Shown: positions 31,677-40,486 of the stretch, in pieces | Numbering within the stretch: the first letter of the stretch is position 1 | How the letters are laid out: every line of letters starts with the position of its first letter | From: JASLMY01 sp965226475 | GTDB taxonomy: Bacteria; Pseudomonadota; Alphaproteobacteria; GCA-2731375 | Length of the DNA stretch: 64,000 nt | Direction: 5' to 3' | Assembly: GCA_965226475.1 (NCBI GenBank) | Contig: CBDDDJ010000003.1 | Span: 1,398,244 to 1,462,243, forward strand | Made by a program: the position numbers and the translations under genes | Notes under the pieces: generated by a model | The model's database searches: none | Told to the model about the DNA's origin: nothing | The model's input: the letters and a program-made list of their open reading frames with translations, nothing else

Positions 31677-32678
31677 ATGGGAGCGGCGATCGGGTTACGA
31701 GAGGATTTCGATGCGGCGGAGCTGCGTCGCTTGGCGAAGCTTTCCAAGGATGCCGGCCAGAGCCGCCGGCTCTTGGCTCTCGCGGTGATCTATGACGGTG
31801 GGCGGCGGACGGATGCGGCACGGACCGGCCACGTGGGGCTTCAGGTGATCCGAGATTGGGTGTTGCATTTCAACGCCGAGGGCCCGGACGGCTTGATCGA
31901 TCGCAAGGCGCCCGGTGCGGTGGCGAAGCTCGACGATGCACAACGCCAGGCGCTGGGGGCACGCGTCGATGCGGGGCCGAACCCGGCGGTCGACGGCGTG
32001 GTGCTCTGGCGGCTGAAGGATCTGGCGGGCTGGATCCGGGATATGTTCGCGATCTCGCTCGACGAGACCACGGTGAGCCGGGAATTGAAGGCGATGGGCT
32101 TCACGAAGATGACGGCGCGCCCGCGCCACCATGCCCAGGAGGAGGGCGTCATCGAGGATTTTAAAAAAAATTCCCCGAGCTGGTGGCGCAAGCCCGCCGG
32201 CGCCTGCCCGACGGCACCGAGATAGAAATCTGGTGGCAGGACGAAGCCCGTGTCGGCCAGAAGAACAAGATCACTCGGCGCTGGGCGCGGCGCGGAGCCC
32301 GGCCCCGCGCACCGCATGACCAGCGCACCAAATCAGCCTATATCTTCGGCGCCATCTGTCCCGAACGCGGCGTCGGCGCCGCCCTCGTGCTCCCCCACTG
32401 CGACACCCAGGCCATGCAGCTGCATCTGGAGGAGATCTCCTCCCGGGTAGGCGCGCGCGCGCATGCCCTCCTGCTCCTCGATCAGGCGGGTTGGCACACC
32501 ACGGACAAGCTGAAGATCCCCGCCAACGTTACCCTCCTGCCCCTGCCACCACGCTCGCCGGAGCTCAATCCGACCGAAAACATCTGGCAGTTCATGCGCG
32601 ACAACAGGCTGTCCAACTTGGTCTTCCAATCCGACGAGCAGATCATCACCTCCTGCTGCGAAGCCTGGAACAACGATT
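31677..32678 (+). pseudogene. IS630-family transposase with A-run frameshift, 3' end cut by IS3
   Basis: The first frame gives RRLAKLSKDAGQSRRLLALA, an HTH (DAARTGHVGLQVIRDWVLHF) and RHHAQEEGVIEDFKK up to an eight-A run at 32162-32172. One base back, the second frame continues KKFPELVAQARRRLPDG, EIWWQDEARVGQKNKITRRW (Asp), LLLDQAGWHTTDKLKIPANV (Asp) and SPELNPTENIWQFMRDNRLS (Glu). This looks like programmed -1 slippage. However, the last 20 or so residues are missing because the IS3 left end begins at 32679. AGGAGG lies 7 bases before the ATG at 31677. Confidence 0.85.
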
Positions 32679-32777
32679 TCCTTGGACACAGAATTGGCTT
32701 AATCGAAGTGTCCAAGGAGGACCGGAACATGGCCGATAATTTTGAGAAGAAAGTTGCTGTTGATGGGCCTGTGGTAA

Positions 32778-33140
32778 ATGCGGGCGAGCTTGGCTCGTCC
32801 ACGTTTTCCCCAGGCCAGGCTTTGCCGGCAGGCCCGCTGGGACTTGGCCAGCGATGGACGGTGGCGCGGCAAGCGTGAGGTCGTTCTGCGGCTTTTGCGT
32901 GACGAGCCGGTGCAACTTCTGTCGCGCCAGTTGGGCGTAGAGATCTTCCGGCTCGAGCAGTGGCGTGAGAAAGCGATCGGCGGGATCGACGCCTCGCTCA
33001 AGCAACGCAAGGGCGATCCGGTGCAGGCGGAACTGGATAGCGCCATGAAGCGGATCGGAGAGTTGACCATGCAGGTGGAACTGCTGGAGGCCAAGACGGA
33101 GACCTTCGGCCCTTTGGGGCGGCGGAGGTCGCGGCGATGA
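32778..33140 (+). pseudogene. IS3-family orfA, frame-disrupted
   Basis: The frame encodes KREVVLRLLRDEPVQLLSRQ, LGVEIFRLEQWREKAIGGI and AMKRIGELTMQVELLEAKTE: the helix-turn-helix and leucine-zipper of an IS3 OrfA. Its natural N-terminus appears to begin at 32729 (MADNFEKKVAVDG) in another frame, implying a single indel between 32800 and 32880. Confidence 0.75.
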
Positions 33141-34043
33141 GTGCCGCCACCTCGCCCGGCACGGGTCTGGCCTACGGCCTGCGGCGGGTCTGCGCCGCCT
33201 GGGGCATGGGCCCGCTCCTCGTTCTACGCCATGACCTCCGGCCAGCACGCCGAGCAGCCGCCGGCAAAGCGTCGGGGACCGAAGCCCGCGATCTCGGACC
33301 AGGCGCTGCTGGTGGCGATCGAAGCCGACCTGGAGGCATCGCCCTGGGAGGGCGAGGGCTACCGCAAGGTCTGGGCTCGGCTTCGGGTCTGTCGCGACAT
33401 CCGGGTTGCCCGCAAGCGGGTGCTCCGCCTGATGCGCGAGAACAATCTGCTCTCGCCCCATCGCTGCCGCCGCCGTGGCGGCAATCCCCATGACGGTGAG
33501 ATCATCACTCATGCCCCGAACCTCATGTGGGGCACCGATGGCGTTCGGGTGTTCACGGTGGACGACGGCTGGGGCTGGATCTTCACCGCCGTCGAGCATT
33601 GGAACGCCGAGTGTGTCGGCTGGCATGTCTGCAAGCGCGGCGACCGCTTCGCCGCCCTGCAGCCGATCTCCATGGGGCTTGCCGGGCTGTATGGCTCGAC
33701 CGCGGCCGGCGCGGCTCGGGGGCTGGCCTTGCGGATGGATCACGGCTCCCAGTATCTGTCGGACCACTTCACCAACCAGATCAAGTTCTGGGGCATCCAG
33801 CCGTCCTACGCCTTCGTCGCCGAGCCCCAGACCAACGGCGTCGCCGAGCGGTTCAATCGCACGCTGAAGGAACAGATCATCCATGGTCGCATCTACCGCA
33901 ACATCGCGGAGCTGCGGGACGCCGTCCGCGACTTCGTCGAACTCTACAATGCCCAGTGGATCGTCGAAAAGAACGGCTACCTGAGCCCCGCTCAAGCTCG
34001 TCAGGCGTGGCACGCCGCGATCTCAATCAGGCCCGCCGCGTGA
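33141..34043 (+). pseudogene. IS3-family orfB transposase, probable 1-base insertion near the start
   Basis: The rve core is intact: NLMWGTDGVRVFTVDDGWGW (Asp), RMDHGSQYLSDHFTNQIKFW (Asp) and EPQTNGVAERFNRTLKEQII (Glu), preceded by RLMRENNLLSPHR. The natural N-terminal sequence (LAYGLRRVCAAWGM) lies in the frame starting at 33137, and an extra G near 33207-33209 seems to break it from SSFYAMTSGQHAEQ. A shorter product could be made from this frame alone, but full OrfAB activity is doubtful. Confidence 0.8.
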
Positions 34044-34063
34044 GACAAACTTGTGTCCAAGGA

Positions 34064-34576
34064 ACCGGGTGCGCTACACGCTATGCCCATGGTGCCTGAG
34101 CCACCGATAAACGCGCCGATGTTCTTTCCAACCTCTAAGTCCCTCTCCTCGACGGGCGGATCTGGAAAAACAAAATCGCATGCTGGGTCTACTTCATGCC
34201 GCGAAGGAACAGCCTGCGACTCACATTGCCAATAGACGCAAAGACGGAACCCGCCGGCGTCATTTGGCTCGACTTGCAGCCAGTGGCACGTGCAGAGAAA
34301 CACCGGGAACCCCCATACCTGACCTTTCCGCACGTTGTTGCACTTCTTGTGCATAGGCTGACAATTCCAGTTTTCGTTGAACTGCGCACGCTTCACCCCA
34401 GTCTCTCTCTGCCGAAAGAAAGCTTGGGGGAAAATATGGTCGACGCTGCCCTCCTTCTTGGCATTTATGCGTTGGCCACAGCCGCCATGGTGCACGCCGC
34501 AGAGACTCCCATCCCGGCGGAGTAGCCGGCTCAGTTGCTTACTCGCCACACTTCCTCCTCCAAGTTCTCGCCACAA
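34064..34576 (-). pseudogene. HNH endonuclease domain protein, 3' end cut by IS3
   Basis: The minus-strand product has a zinc-HNH core: DGSLCGVHHGGCGQRINAKK, then SVDHIFPQAFF and WNCQPMHKKCNNVRKGQVWG, giving paired cysteines, a DH catalytic pair and an N..H..CN terminal motif. About 171 residues lie outside the IS3; the remaining codons to 34001 are IS sequence. HNH proteins of this form occur in restriction or phage-defence loci. The start at 34576 is the most upstream ATG-type codon, and homologous length is unknown to me. Confidence 0.7.
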
Positions 34577-34642
34577 ATGAAGGCCCAGATCTAACCACCC
34601 ATCGTGATAGACCGTAAGCGGTGCAGTTGCAGCACCTGAATA

Positions 34643-34879
34643 TCACGGTAGAGCGGAGCAAGCATCGGGACCGCCGCAGTCCTTCGGCGGGCATGCGCCC
34701 GCACCGCCGACACACCGCGGATAGCGCTTGCCGGGCGCTGCAGCCAAGCGTTCCTCGACGCGAATCTCGTGCTCCCACTCGCAGAACATGTCGTAGACGT
34801 ACCGGAACCTGGCGTTCCTGCGAAACCGGAAGTCCACCCAATAAGAGACCGAGCGTCTCGGCGCAGTCCTCCGCGACAC
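34643..34879 (-). pseudogene. pRiA4b ORF-3-like (TnpR/IS1096) domain fragment
   Basis: The frame reads FRYVYDMFCEWEHEIRVEER then YPRCVGGAGACPPKDCGGPD. The YVYDFGDxWEHxIRVE and YPxCxxGxxACPPEDCGG blocks define the plasmid pRiA4b ORF-3-like family. The usual FGDD has become MFCE, and the N-terminal and C-terminal parts are missing, so it is a relic. Confidence 0.75.
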
Positions 34880-34939
34880 CGAGCCCTAGATGCCTGCGGC
34901 TGTCGCCGCTTTCCGGCCGCTGCTCCTGACGGGCTGTCG

Positions 34940-35074
34940 GTTATCGGAAAACTGCTTGGGCACACCCAGGTGCAGACGACCGCCCGGTACGCTCACCTTG
35001 CCCGCGATACCGTGAAGGCCTCAGCGGCGCGCATCGGCGACAGCATCGACAACGATCTCGTCGCTGCGCCATAA
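34940..35074 (+). pseudogene. Tyrosine integrase C-terminal fragment (1)
   Basis: LSVIGKLLGHTQVQTTARYA and HLARDTVKASAARIGDSIDN are the last 45 residues of a phage-type integrase, including the LLGH histidine and the catalytic-Tyr context TARYAHL. No upstream catalytic part is present. It is one of several integrase tails in this region. Confidence 0.85.
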
Positions 35075-35095
35075 GCTGCTTTCATCTCTACGGAT

Positions 35096-35105
35096 TATAC
35101 GTATA
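35096..35105. promoter_or_regulatory. Palindromic operator candidate before the Phd/PemK-like pair
   Basis: TATACGTATA is a perfect 10-bp palindrome in an AT-rich promoter-like stretch about 35 bp before the antitoxin ATG. Phd/YefM antitoxins repress their own operon by binding palindromes in this position. Confidence 0.5.
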
Positions 35106-35139
35106 TTGAGGCAAGTCCCTGTCACGTGAGGAGCATGCT

Positions 35140-35394
35140 ATGCCCACCGTGAGCGCTCTTGAATTCCAGCGCAACTTCGGCCAGTTCCAGCACGAAGCGC
35201 AACGCGAGCCGGTGGAGATAACCCGGCATGGGCGCCGCGAGTTCGTGCTCATGTCTGCGGAGCAGTATGACTGGCTTCGGGCGTCGGCACAGCGCAGCCA
35301 TCGCACGGACGCCGCCGCCGGCGTGGTCATCGATGCGGTGGAGCGCGCCGAGATGGATGTGGAGCACAAGCCGCTCGACGATCTGCTGCCGTAA
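35140..35394 (+). CDS. Type II antitoxin, Phd/YefM family
   Basis: 84 residues. The N-terminal Phd/YefM DNA-binding fold is visible: VSALEFQRNFGQFQHEAQRE then PVEITRHGRREFVLMSAEQY. The acidic C-terminal tail (AVERAEMDVEHKPLDDLLP) would wrap the toxin. GAGGAG precedes the ATG. The stop is 10 bases before the toxin start, giving translational coupling. Confidence 0.88.
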   Translation: MPTVSALEFQRNFGQFQHEAQREPVEITRHGRREFVLMSAEQYDWLRASAQRSHRTDAAAGVVIDAVERAEMDVEHKPLDDLLP

Positions 35395-35404
35395 CGACGA
35401 GACG

Positions 35405-35830
35405 GTGGCGCTTCCCGATCCGAAGCCGGGCCTGGTCGTCCGCTACGACTACCTCTGGACCCATGAGGCCGCCGACGGTCGCGACCAGGGCAAGACCCGT
35501 CCGACCTGTCTGATAGCCGCGACCGATCCGGCGGTTCGTCCGCGCTATGTCGTGCTGCTGCCGATCACCCACACACCGCCCGCGGGGAATACGGTGGGCA
35601 TCGAGGTCCCGGCGCGCGTCAGCCAGGCCCTGGGCCTCGACGACACGCCGAGCTGGGTGATCGTGTCGGAACACAATATCGATGAATGGCCCAATGCTAG
35701 GCTGTCTCCGCTGCCCGGTCAGCGGGACCTCTTCAGCTACGGTTTCATCCCGTCAGGACTGTTCGCCCAGATCAAAGCCCGCTTCCTCGAACTGGCTCGT
35801 GCGAAGAAGAGCCACGCCGTTCGACGTTGA
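35405..35830 (+). CDS. PemK/MazF-like toxin
   Basis: About 141 residues from a GTG at 35405. Features are DPKPGLVVRYDYLWTHEAAD, GRDQGKTRPTCLIAA, YVVLLPITHTPPAGNTVGIE, and SYGFIPSGLFAQIKARFLEL. The RPxxLIAA..VLLPITH pattern is that of the PemK-like growth-inhibitor branch; such toxins are usually mRNA interferases. It follows the Phd-like antitoxin directly, an unusual but known mix of antitoxin and toxin families. Confidence 0.75.
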   Translation: MALPDPKPGLVVRYDYLWTHEAADGRDQGKTRPTCLIAATDPAVRPRYVVLLPITHTPPAGNTVGIEVPARVSQALGLDDTPSWVIVSEHNIDEWPNARLSPLPGQRDLFSYGFIPSGLFAQIKARFLELARAKKSHAVRR

Positions 35831-35981
35831 CTCCTGGAGGTGCGAAACGCGATTGGTAGCTTCCGAATCGCAGCACCCCTCTCAGCAACGGAGTGGTACT
35901 TGATCATTCAGCCGGCTCGAGTGCATACGCTCCTCCGCCCTACAGGGCGTCCTTCTCGCTCCACGTGACGGACCGTTCCCA

Positions 35982-37853
35982 ATGCCATTCGATTTTTCAT
36001 TTGCTGGTCAGGTTAGGCGCATAGATGCCATGCTGCGGTCGCGTTTCCCGAATTTGCACACGCGTATTTTTGAAGTTGGAATTCACCAATTTGAAATTGT
36101 CTTTGATACCGAGCTACAGAATGCGGATGAAATATCCGAAGAATTTGACAACTCTATTCGTTTTATGACCGTCCCTGTAACACTCTCAAACCAGGTTCCT
36201 CAATCATGCATCAGTGAACTCGTTCCGCTCTCAGATGAGGACGCTATCGGCGGAATGACTGGCCTCCCGTTGAGATGCGTTGACCTGCTGAACCTTCTTG
36301 CCTCCCGGTTCCCTGCTGCCGGAATAATACGAGTGACCGACGATCCAACTGCTAGAGAAACGATCATTGTCGTGCGCGCTCCTCTAGATAAAGACACTGA
36401 AGATCAACTAAGATCATTCGTCGGTAGCTTCCAGCTTCCGCTTTCACTACGGATCCAAGTGGCACCTTCTTCGGAGGCTATGTCCCGTCCAGATATGGAC
36501 GATCCCATGTTCGTATGGGCCGCTAGTCTTCGGTCTGGTGCGCCGACTTATGCAAAACAGGATGAGATATTCTGGTTTGACAATATTGCGAACATATCTC
36601 GTGACCAATTTCCTATACATCGCTTCCCGGGAATGGGGGATGTAGCAAGTCGTTGTTACTTCGACCTCAGCTTGGGGGAGAATCATATGAATCTTCGTCA
36701 GGCTCTTCTTATGTACGACGAGATTTGGTGCAGTGTACCTCTCGCTGAAAAGCAAGACGATTTTCTGGCGGTCCAAGGGCTAACCAAGGCTGATCTACTG
36801 GAAATGGTGAGTGCGGGCCGCTTGAGGATACTTTCCACGCAGCCCGAGGAGCGCTTGGATGTCCCTTTCTTGGAGGAGGCGTACGAACGCAATCCTAAGG
36901 CTGTGTTCGGCCGCCGCACGACTGCATCCCTGCTCCTTGCAAATGTGGTCCACATGGCTGAGCAGTCGCTGCTGAACGACCCTGCCCTCTTGCCTGGATT
37001 GAGTGAATTCTCTCGAGAGTTCTCTCCGATCATTGGGATCGATCCAAACGAAATGCTGCGAGGCCTGCTCTGGCCAATGGGTAGTAGACGGGGGTCGTTA
37101 CCTGGTCTCCTCGCACGCGGTTCTAAAGACGGTCCAGTAAACTCGTTATCTCGATTGATATCTGCCCGTGTTCAAGATGCGACCGGGCTCGATATAGCAC
37201 TTGAAGCTTATATCTTCGGTGAGCCGGTACACATAGGTCACGCTCTCGACGCAACTGTTTTTGGACCTATTGATGAGCCAACGTTGTACTTTAAGCTAAA
37301 GTCTGTTCTGGGTGGCTACTTGAACCTCCATGAAAACTTCACCGGCACGTTGGCAGAATCGTGGATTAGAAATCAACGGGGCAAAAGAACCACCAGAGGA
37401 ACTCTCCCCGCGGTACAAGTATTCGAATTTGATCGGCATATTCCTATTCGGGAGGTAATCGGCGATGTTTCCCTTAGTTCTACTCGAAAGCATGGCCAGG
37501 GTTTATATGCGCGGTTGGCAGATTTAGGCGAAGAAGAACGTGCTCAGGAAGTTATAAAATTAAATTCGAAATGGAGGGGCATCAGGCGTAACGAGGCGAA
37601 CAGGATTTTTGATTTAGGGACATTGGAGACGGCAGGGTCCCTAGCCTCTTTGTTTACAACATTTCCTTGTCCGCCGATCATGGGACTCTTCGATTTTGGA
37701 AGTCGGGCATTGGCAAGACTACGGCGAAATAGAAGAATAGACGATTTGATGAGCCACTTGGAGCACAGGCTGTCAAGTGACAGCAGCAAGGTGGAACTCA
37801 GTTTTCTATCCAAGATAGATCGAGTAGCGCGGTTCAAGACAGATCATGTCTAG
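35982..37853 (+). CDS. Uncharacterised 623-aa protein, AT-rich, accessory
   Basis: I do not recognise this protein. It is soluble-looking, with no signal or membrane segment. The first ~170 residues alternate beta-type segments (HTRIFEVGIHQFEIVFDTEL, RETIIVVRAPLDKDTEDQLR); a middle part has FWFDNIANISRDQFPIHRFP and NHMNLRQALLMYDEIWCSVP; the C-terminal third is basic (KWRGIRRNEANRIFDLGTLE, RALARLRRNRRIDDLMSHLE). Codon use is clearly AT-richer than the flanks, pointing to recent transfer. It lies between a toxin-antitoxin pair and integrase tails, the usual setting for defence or selfish genes. The ribosome site is weak. Confidence 0.75.
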   Translation: MPFDFSFAGQVRRIDAMLRSRFPNLHTRIFEVGIHQFEIVFDTELQNADEISEEFDNSIRFMTVPVTLSNQVPQSCISELVPLSDEDAIGGMTGLPLRCVDLLNLLASRFPAAGIIRVTDDPTARETIIVVRAPLDKDTEDQLRSFVGSFQLPLSLRIQVAPSSEAMSRPDMDDPMFVWAASLRSGAPTYAKQDEIFWFDNIANISRDQFPIHRFPGMGDVASRCYFDLSLGENHMNLRQALLMYDEIWCSVPLAEKQDDFLAVQGLTKADLLEMVSAGRLRILSTQPEERLDVPFLEEAYERNPKAVFGRRTTASLLLANVVHMAEQSLLNDPALLPGLSEFSREFSPIIGIDPNEMLRGLLWPMGSRRGSLPGLLARGSKDGPVNSLSRLISARVQDATGLDIALEAYIFGEPVHIGHALDATVFGPIDEPTLYFKLKSVLGGYLNLHENFTGTLAESWIRNQRGKRTTRGTLPAVQVFEFDRHIPIREVIGDVSLSSTRKHGQGLYARLADLGEEERAQEVIKLNSKWRGIRRNEANRIFDLGTLETAGSLASLFTTFPCPPIMGLFDFGSRALARLRRNRRIDDLMSHLEHRLSSDSSKVELSFLSKIDRVARFKTDHV

Positions 37854-37856
37854 AGC

Positions 37857-38198
37857 ATGGGATCCAGTGGCTGCATTGGTATGGTCACCCCGACCGCGCC
37901 CAATGCGGGTACCCGCCGGGAAGAGGCTTGGGAGCGCCTCTTCGCGGACGTCCCCGGCAAGGCTCGGGCGGTCACGCTCGGCGCGTTCCTCGACGCCGCG
38001 CCGCCGGGCACATGGGCGATTTCGGCAGGCAACCATTTCGTCGCCTTTGCCGACCGCCACGTCGCGGATTCGGGAGCCTGGTTCTCGCGCCAACCCGAAC
38101 CACGAGCGCGTGGCCCTGCCGCGAATCCGCGAGGCCGGCCGCTTCGCGCCGGTCGCCCCAAACGCCGCCCGGCGCGGCCCGATCCAACAGGAGGGCTG
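37857..38198 (+). pseudogene. Unknown plasmid-type gene, frameshifted
   Basis: The frame from 37857 reads RREEAWERLFADVPGKARAV, TLGAFLDAAPPGTWAISAGN and HFVAFADRHVADSGAWFSR. It then appears to shift by one base into HERVALPRIREAGRFAPV, ending at a stop near 38199. Coding character changes frame at about 38095. I do not recognise the family. Confidence 0.4.
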
Positions 38199-38202
38199 AG
38201 CC

Positions 38203-38277
38203 ATGCCCCGGATCATCGAAACCACCGTCTACGGCATCGACGAGCTGTCGGACGGCCGCCACTCATCTCACCGACTT
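38203..38277 (+). pseudogene. N-terminal stub of an unknown plasmid gene
   Basis: GGAGGGCTGAGCC leads an ATG at 38203 encoding MPRIIETTVYGIDELSDG, after which the sequence switches to integrase-derived DNA. The start and ribosome site are convincing but only 18-20 residues survive. Confidence 0.45.
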
Positions 38278-38362
38278 CCGCCGTTCCAGGAGGCGTTTCC
38301 GCGAGCGCACCGGCCTCAAAGACGTGAGAATTCATGACCTTCGCCATTCTTTTGCAGCATAG
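38278..38362 (+). pseudogene. Tyrosine integrase fragment (2)
   Basis: RRRFRERTGLKDVRIHDLRH then SFAA and a stop. HDLRHSFA is the HxxR catalytic motif of tyrosine recombinases. The rest of the domain on both sides is absent. Confidence 0.75.
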
Positions 38363-38753
38363 CCATCTGACACACTCTAATTATTGACATTATTTTCCTG
38401 ATACAAATTCCGTCATCAGATAGTCACCGGATTCGATCGTATTCCAGACGCCGTATGCCGCGCCTCCTGCGCTATCCCCGGATAACCGTTCCGCGAAGCC
38501 GTGGAATCGACCGGCCTGGGAGTAAAGCTGGGCTCTGCTTCCTCCATCGAGCCCGCGCCGAGCGGAACTTCGACACCTAACCCATGCTCTAACTATGCGC
38601 GCGCATCAATGGCAGTGAACCCGCCGAACTACTCACGGATGGTGCCGCCACCGGCCGACGGTGCTTGGATGCCACGAGCAAAATAGTCCCATTTCCGAAT
38701 CGCGGACGCAGCCATCGTCGAGGCGACCTAACCGAATTCCTTTTCCGGTCCTT
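38363..38753. other. Intergenic stretch
   Basis: AT-rich at its start (TTATTGACATTATTTTCC near 38380), then mixed. I see no supportable gene; it joins an integrase stub to the 3' end of the 297-aa gene. Confidence 0.5.
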
Positions 38754-39647
38754 TCAGCGCGAATGCTTCACGCATACGTCAACCACGTGCTCTTCGCAGC
38801 ACCGTGTCGAGCTCCGAACTTCGCAGAGTTCCGCACGCGGCGTTTCGTCACCGTAGTAGTATCCGATGCCCGACGCCCATACGTGCCGGACGCCCGCTCT
38901 GCGAGGGAGCAACTCTCGCGCACCGCTCCACGGCGTCGACCAGATCCGCGGCGAGTCCGTGGAATGGGCATGATGCAGGACGATGGTCGGCTTGAACGAC
39001 TTCGCTAATCTCCTCATCCGCTTGGAGCGCCGATATCTCTCGCTTCCCACCTTCAGATTGGCCTTGCTCCGCGCGCTGAACATGTTCAGATCGTGGCACC
39101 CCAGCACGAGAACGCGCTCGTCGCCAAAGCGAAAGAGGTGCGACTCCAGGTCCGCTTCCTGGACCAGCGTCCGTTCCTGCCAGGACACCGGGTAGGACTT
39201 TCCGGTCCACCGTGCGGGCTCGCCGCGTTCCACATCGATGATCGCCACCAGCTCCGCGTGCGTGCCCCGTGCCTGCCTGTCCATCTTCCTCTTGCCGCTT
39301 CGGTCGTTGAGGTCGACGCCGAGCGTCAGGAATTGCGCCCGCCCGCGCGCCGCATCGAGCACTTCCGGCGTCAATACCTCATCGACCGCTTCGCGGGCAC
39401 GCCCGAGGAGGGCCCTGAAATCCTTCGGCCGGGACGACCATCCGCGCTTCCCCTCCCAGTCGTCCGGAAACGGCGCCCGCACGAACCCGCCCGGCGTCAC
39501 CGCGAACAAAGCCTTGCCCGGCCAACGATTGTCCGCGAACGCCCGAAGCAGTATCCGTCGCGCCCGTCGGAAATTGTCTCCGCCCGACTTCGCGACGGGG
39601 CGGCCTTCGACCACCACCCGCGTGATCGCAACATCGCCTTCAGGCAT
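38754..39647 (-). CDS. Uncharacterised 297-aa accessory protein
   Basis: Not recognised. A GGAGGCGGCG ribosome site fixes the ATG at 39647. The N-terminal part is basic (NFRRARRILLRAFADNRWPG), with the acidic-aromatic segment PFPDDWEGKRGW. The middle has a strand-like FLTLGVDLNDRSGKRKMDRQ. The C-terminal half has ERVLVLGCHDLNMFSARSKA, FKPTIVLHHAHSTDSPRIWS and VRHVWASGIGYYYG, which read like beta-strand/active-loop pairs with Cys, His and Asp. An enzymatic alpha/beta domain is plausible, but that is inference. Both flanks are integrase tails, so it was probably carried in with an element. Confidence 0.65.
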   Translation of the reverse strand: MPEGDVAITRVVVEGRPVAKSGGDNFRRARRILLRAFADNRWPGKALFAVTPGGFVRAPFPDDWEGKRGWSSRPKDFRALLGRAREAVDEVLTPEVLDAARGRAQFLTLGVDLNDRSGKRKMDRQARGTHAELVAIIDVERGEPARWTGKSYPVSWQERTLVQEADLESHLFRFGDERVLVLGCHDLNMFSARSKANLKVGSERYRRSKRMRRLAKSFKPTIVLHHAHSTDSPRIWSTPWSGARELLPRRAGVRHVWASGIGYYYGDETPRAELCEVRSSTRCCEEHVVDVCVKHSR

Positions 39648-39689
39648 CGCCGCCTCCCATCTCTCTTGATCCAACCGGGACCCGGCGCT

Positions 39690-39815
39690 CAAGCGCACCC
39701 GGCAACTCGCGGCCATTCTCGAACGCCGCCTGGCCGCGGTCTACGACTACCCGCCCGGCGTTCGCGACTGGGTGTTTCCCTCACCCACCAGCGCCACTGG
39801 CCATGTGCAGGATAC
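39690..39815 (+). pseudogene. Tyrosine integrase fragment (3), paralogous to the intact integrase
   Basis: RQLAAILERRLAAVYDYPPG then VRDWVFPSPTSATGHVQD. This matches, with substitutions, the segment RQLSAILKRRLAG and NWVFPSPTSASGHVED of the intact integrase at 56108-57358, but on the opposite strand. Confidence 0.8.
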
Positions 39816-40019
39816 CCGACACGGCTTAGGGCCGGCATCGGCCATCGTCAACCGGCGCATTGCAGGCCCAACATGACTGGAAGCTTCCGAATCCGGGCGC
39901 TAGTTTCGTCCAGCCGGCCCCGATCGCCACTCCGTCTCACAGAGCCGCCGATGACGTGCCTGCTTCTCGCCGCCGCTCTGGTGGCGGCCTTCCTTCTCTC
40001 CCCGTTGCAGACGGACGCG

Positions 40020-40124
40020 GACGCGCGCTTTGCCCGGAACTCGGTCAAGGTCGCCGCTGTGAGGATCGCGGACAGCCTCGAAGCCGACATGGACACGCCG
40101 CCAGACGTTTCGACCGCCCCATGA
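40020..40124 (+). pseudogene. Tyrosine integrase tail (4)
   Basis: RFARNSVKVAAVRIADSLEA then DMDTPPDVSTAP and a stop: the extreme C-terminus of an integrase, similar to the tail that follows it. Only about 30 residues remain. Confidence 0.7.
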
Positions 40125-40130
40125 TCTATG

Positions 40131-40386
40131 GCACAGCTTCGCGTCCAGGGCGCTCGCCTTCGGCGAAAGCCTGCGGATGATCGCCAAGCTCCTCGGCCAC
40201 AGCAAGATCCCGACGACCGCCCGCTACGCCCACCTTGCGCGGCAATCGGTGAAGACCGCCGCCATAAGAATTGCCGACAGCCTCGCGGACAACATGGACA
40301 CGCCTCCGGGCGATTCCTCCACCGCGTGTCCGGCGGCACGTCTTATCGAGATGGACCCGGCCAACCGCCATCGGGTATCCGTTTGA
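40131..40386 (+). pseudogene. Tyrosine integrase C-terminal fragment (5)
   Basis: HSFASRALAFGESLRMIAKL, LGHSKIPTTARYAHLARQSV and KTAAIRIADSLADNMDTPPG: the end of the catalytic domain including LLGH and the catalytic-Tyr context TARYAHL. It starts six bases after the stop of fragment 4, so two integrase tails lie head to tail. Confidence 0.85.
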
Positions 40387-40486
40387 CACGGAAACGCTCT
40401 GGCCTCTTTTCGCTCACGGCCGCCGGCCTGTGGTCGGCGCCTGCGCGGTCGCAGCCTGTCGCGAGCCCTTCAAAGACAGACTCGCC

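Larger units (their letters stand above)
32679..34063 (+). mobile_element. IS3-family insertion sequence, decayed
   Basis: Inverted repeats TCCTTGGACACA (32679-32690) and TGTGTCCAAGGA (34052-34063) are perfect over 12 bases and enclose orfA- and orfB-like frames. It lies inside the 3' end of the IS630 on one side and the 3' end of an HNH gene on the other. The flanking bases show no clear 3-4-bp duplication, so deletion probably accompanied or followed insertion. Confidence 0.85.
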
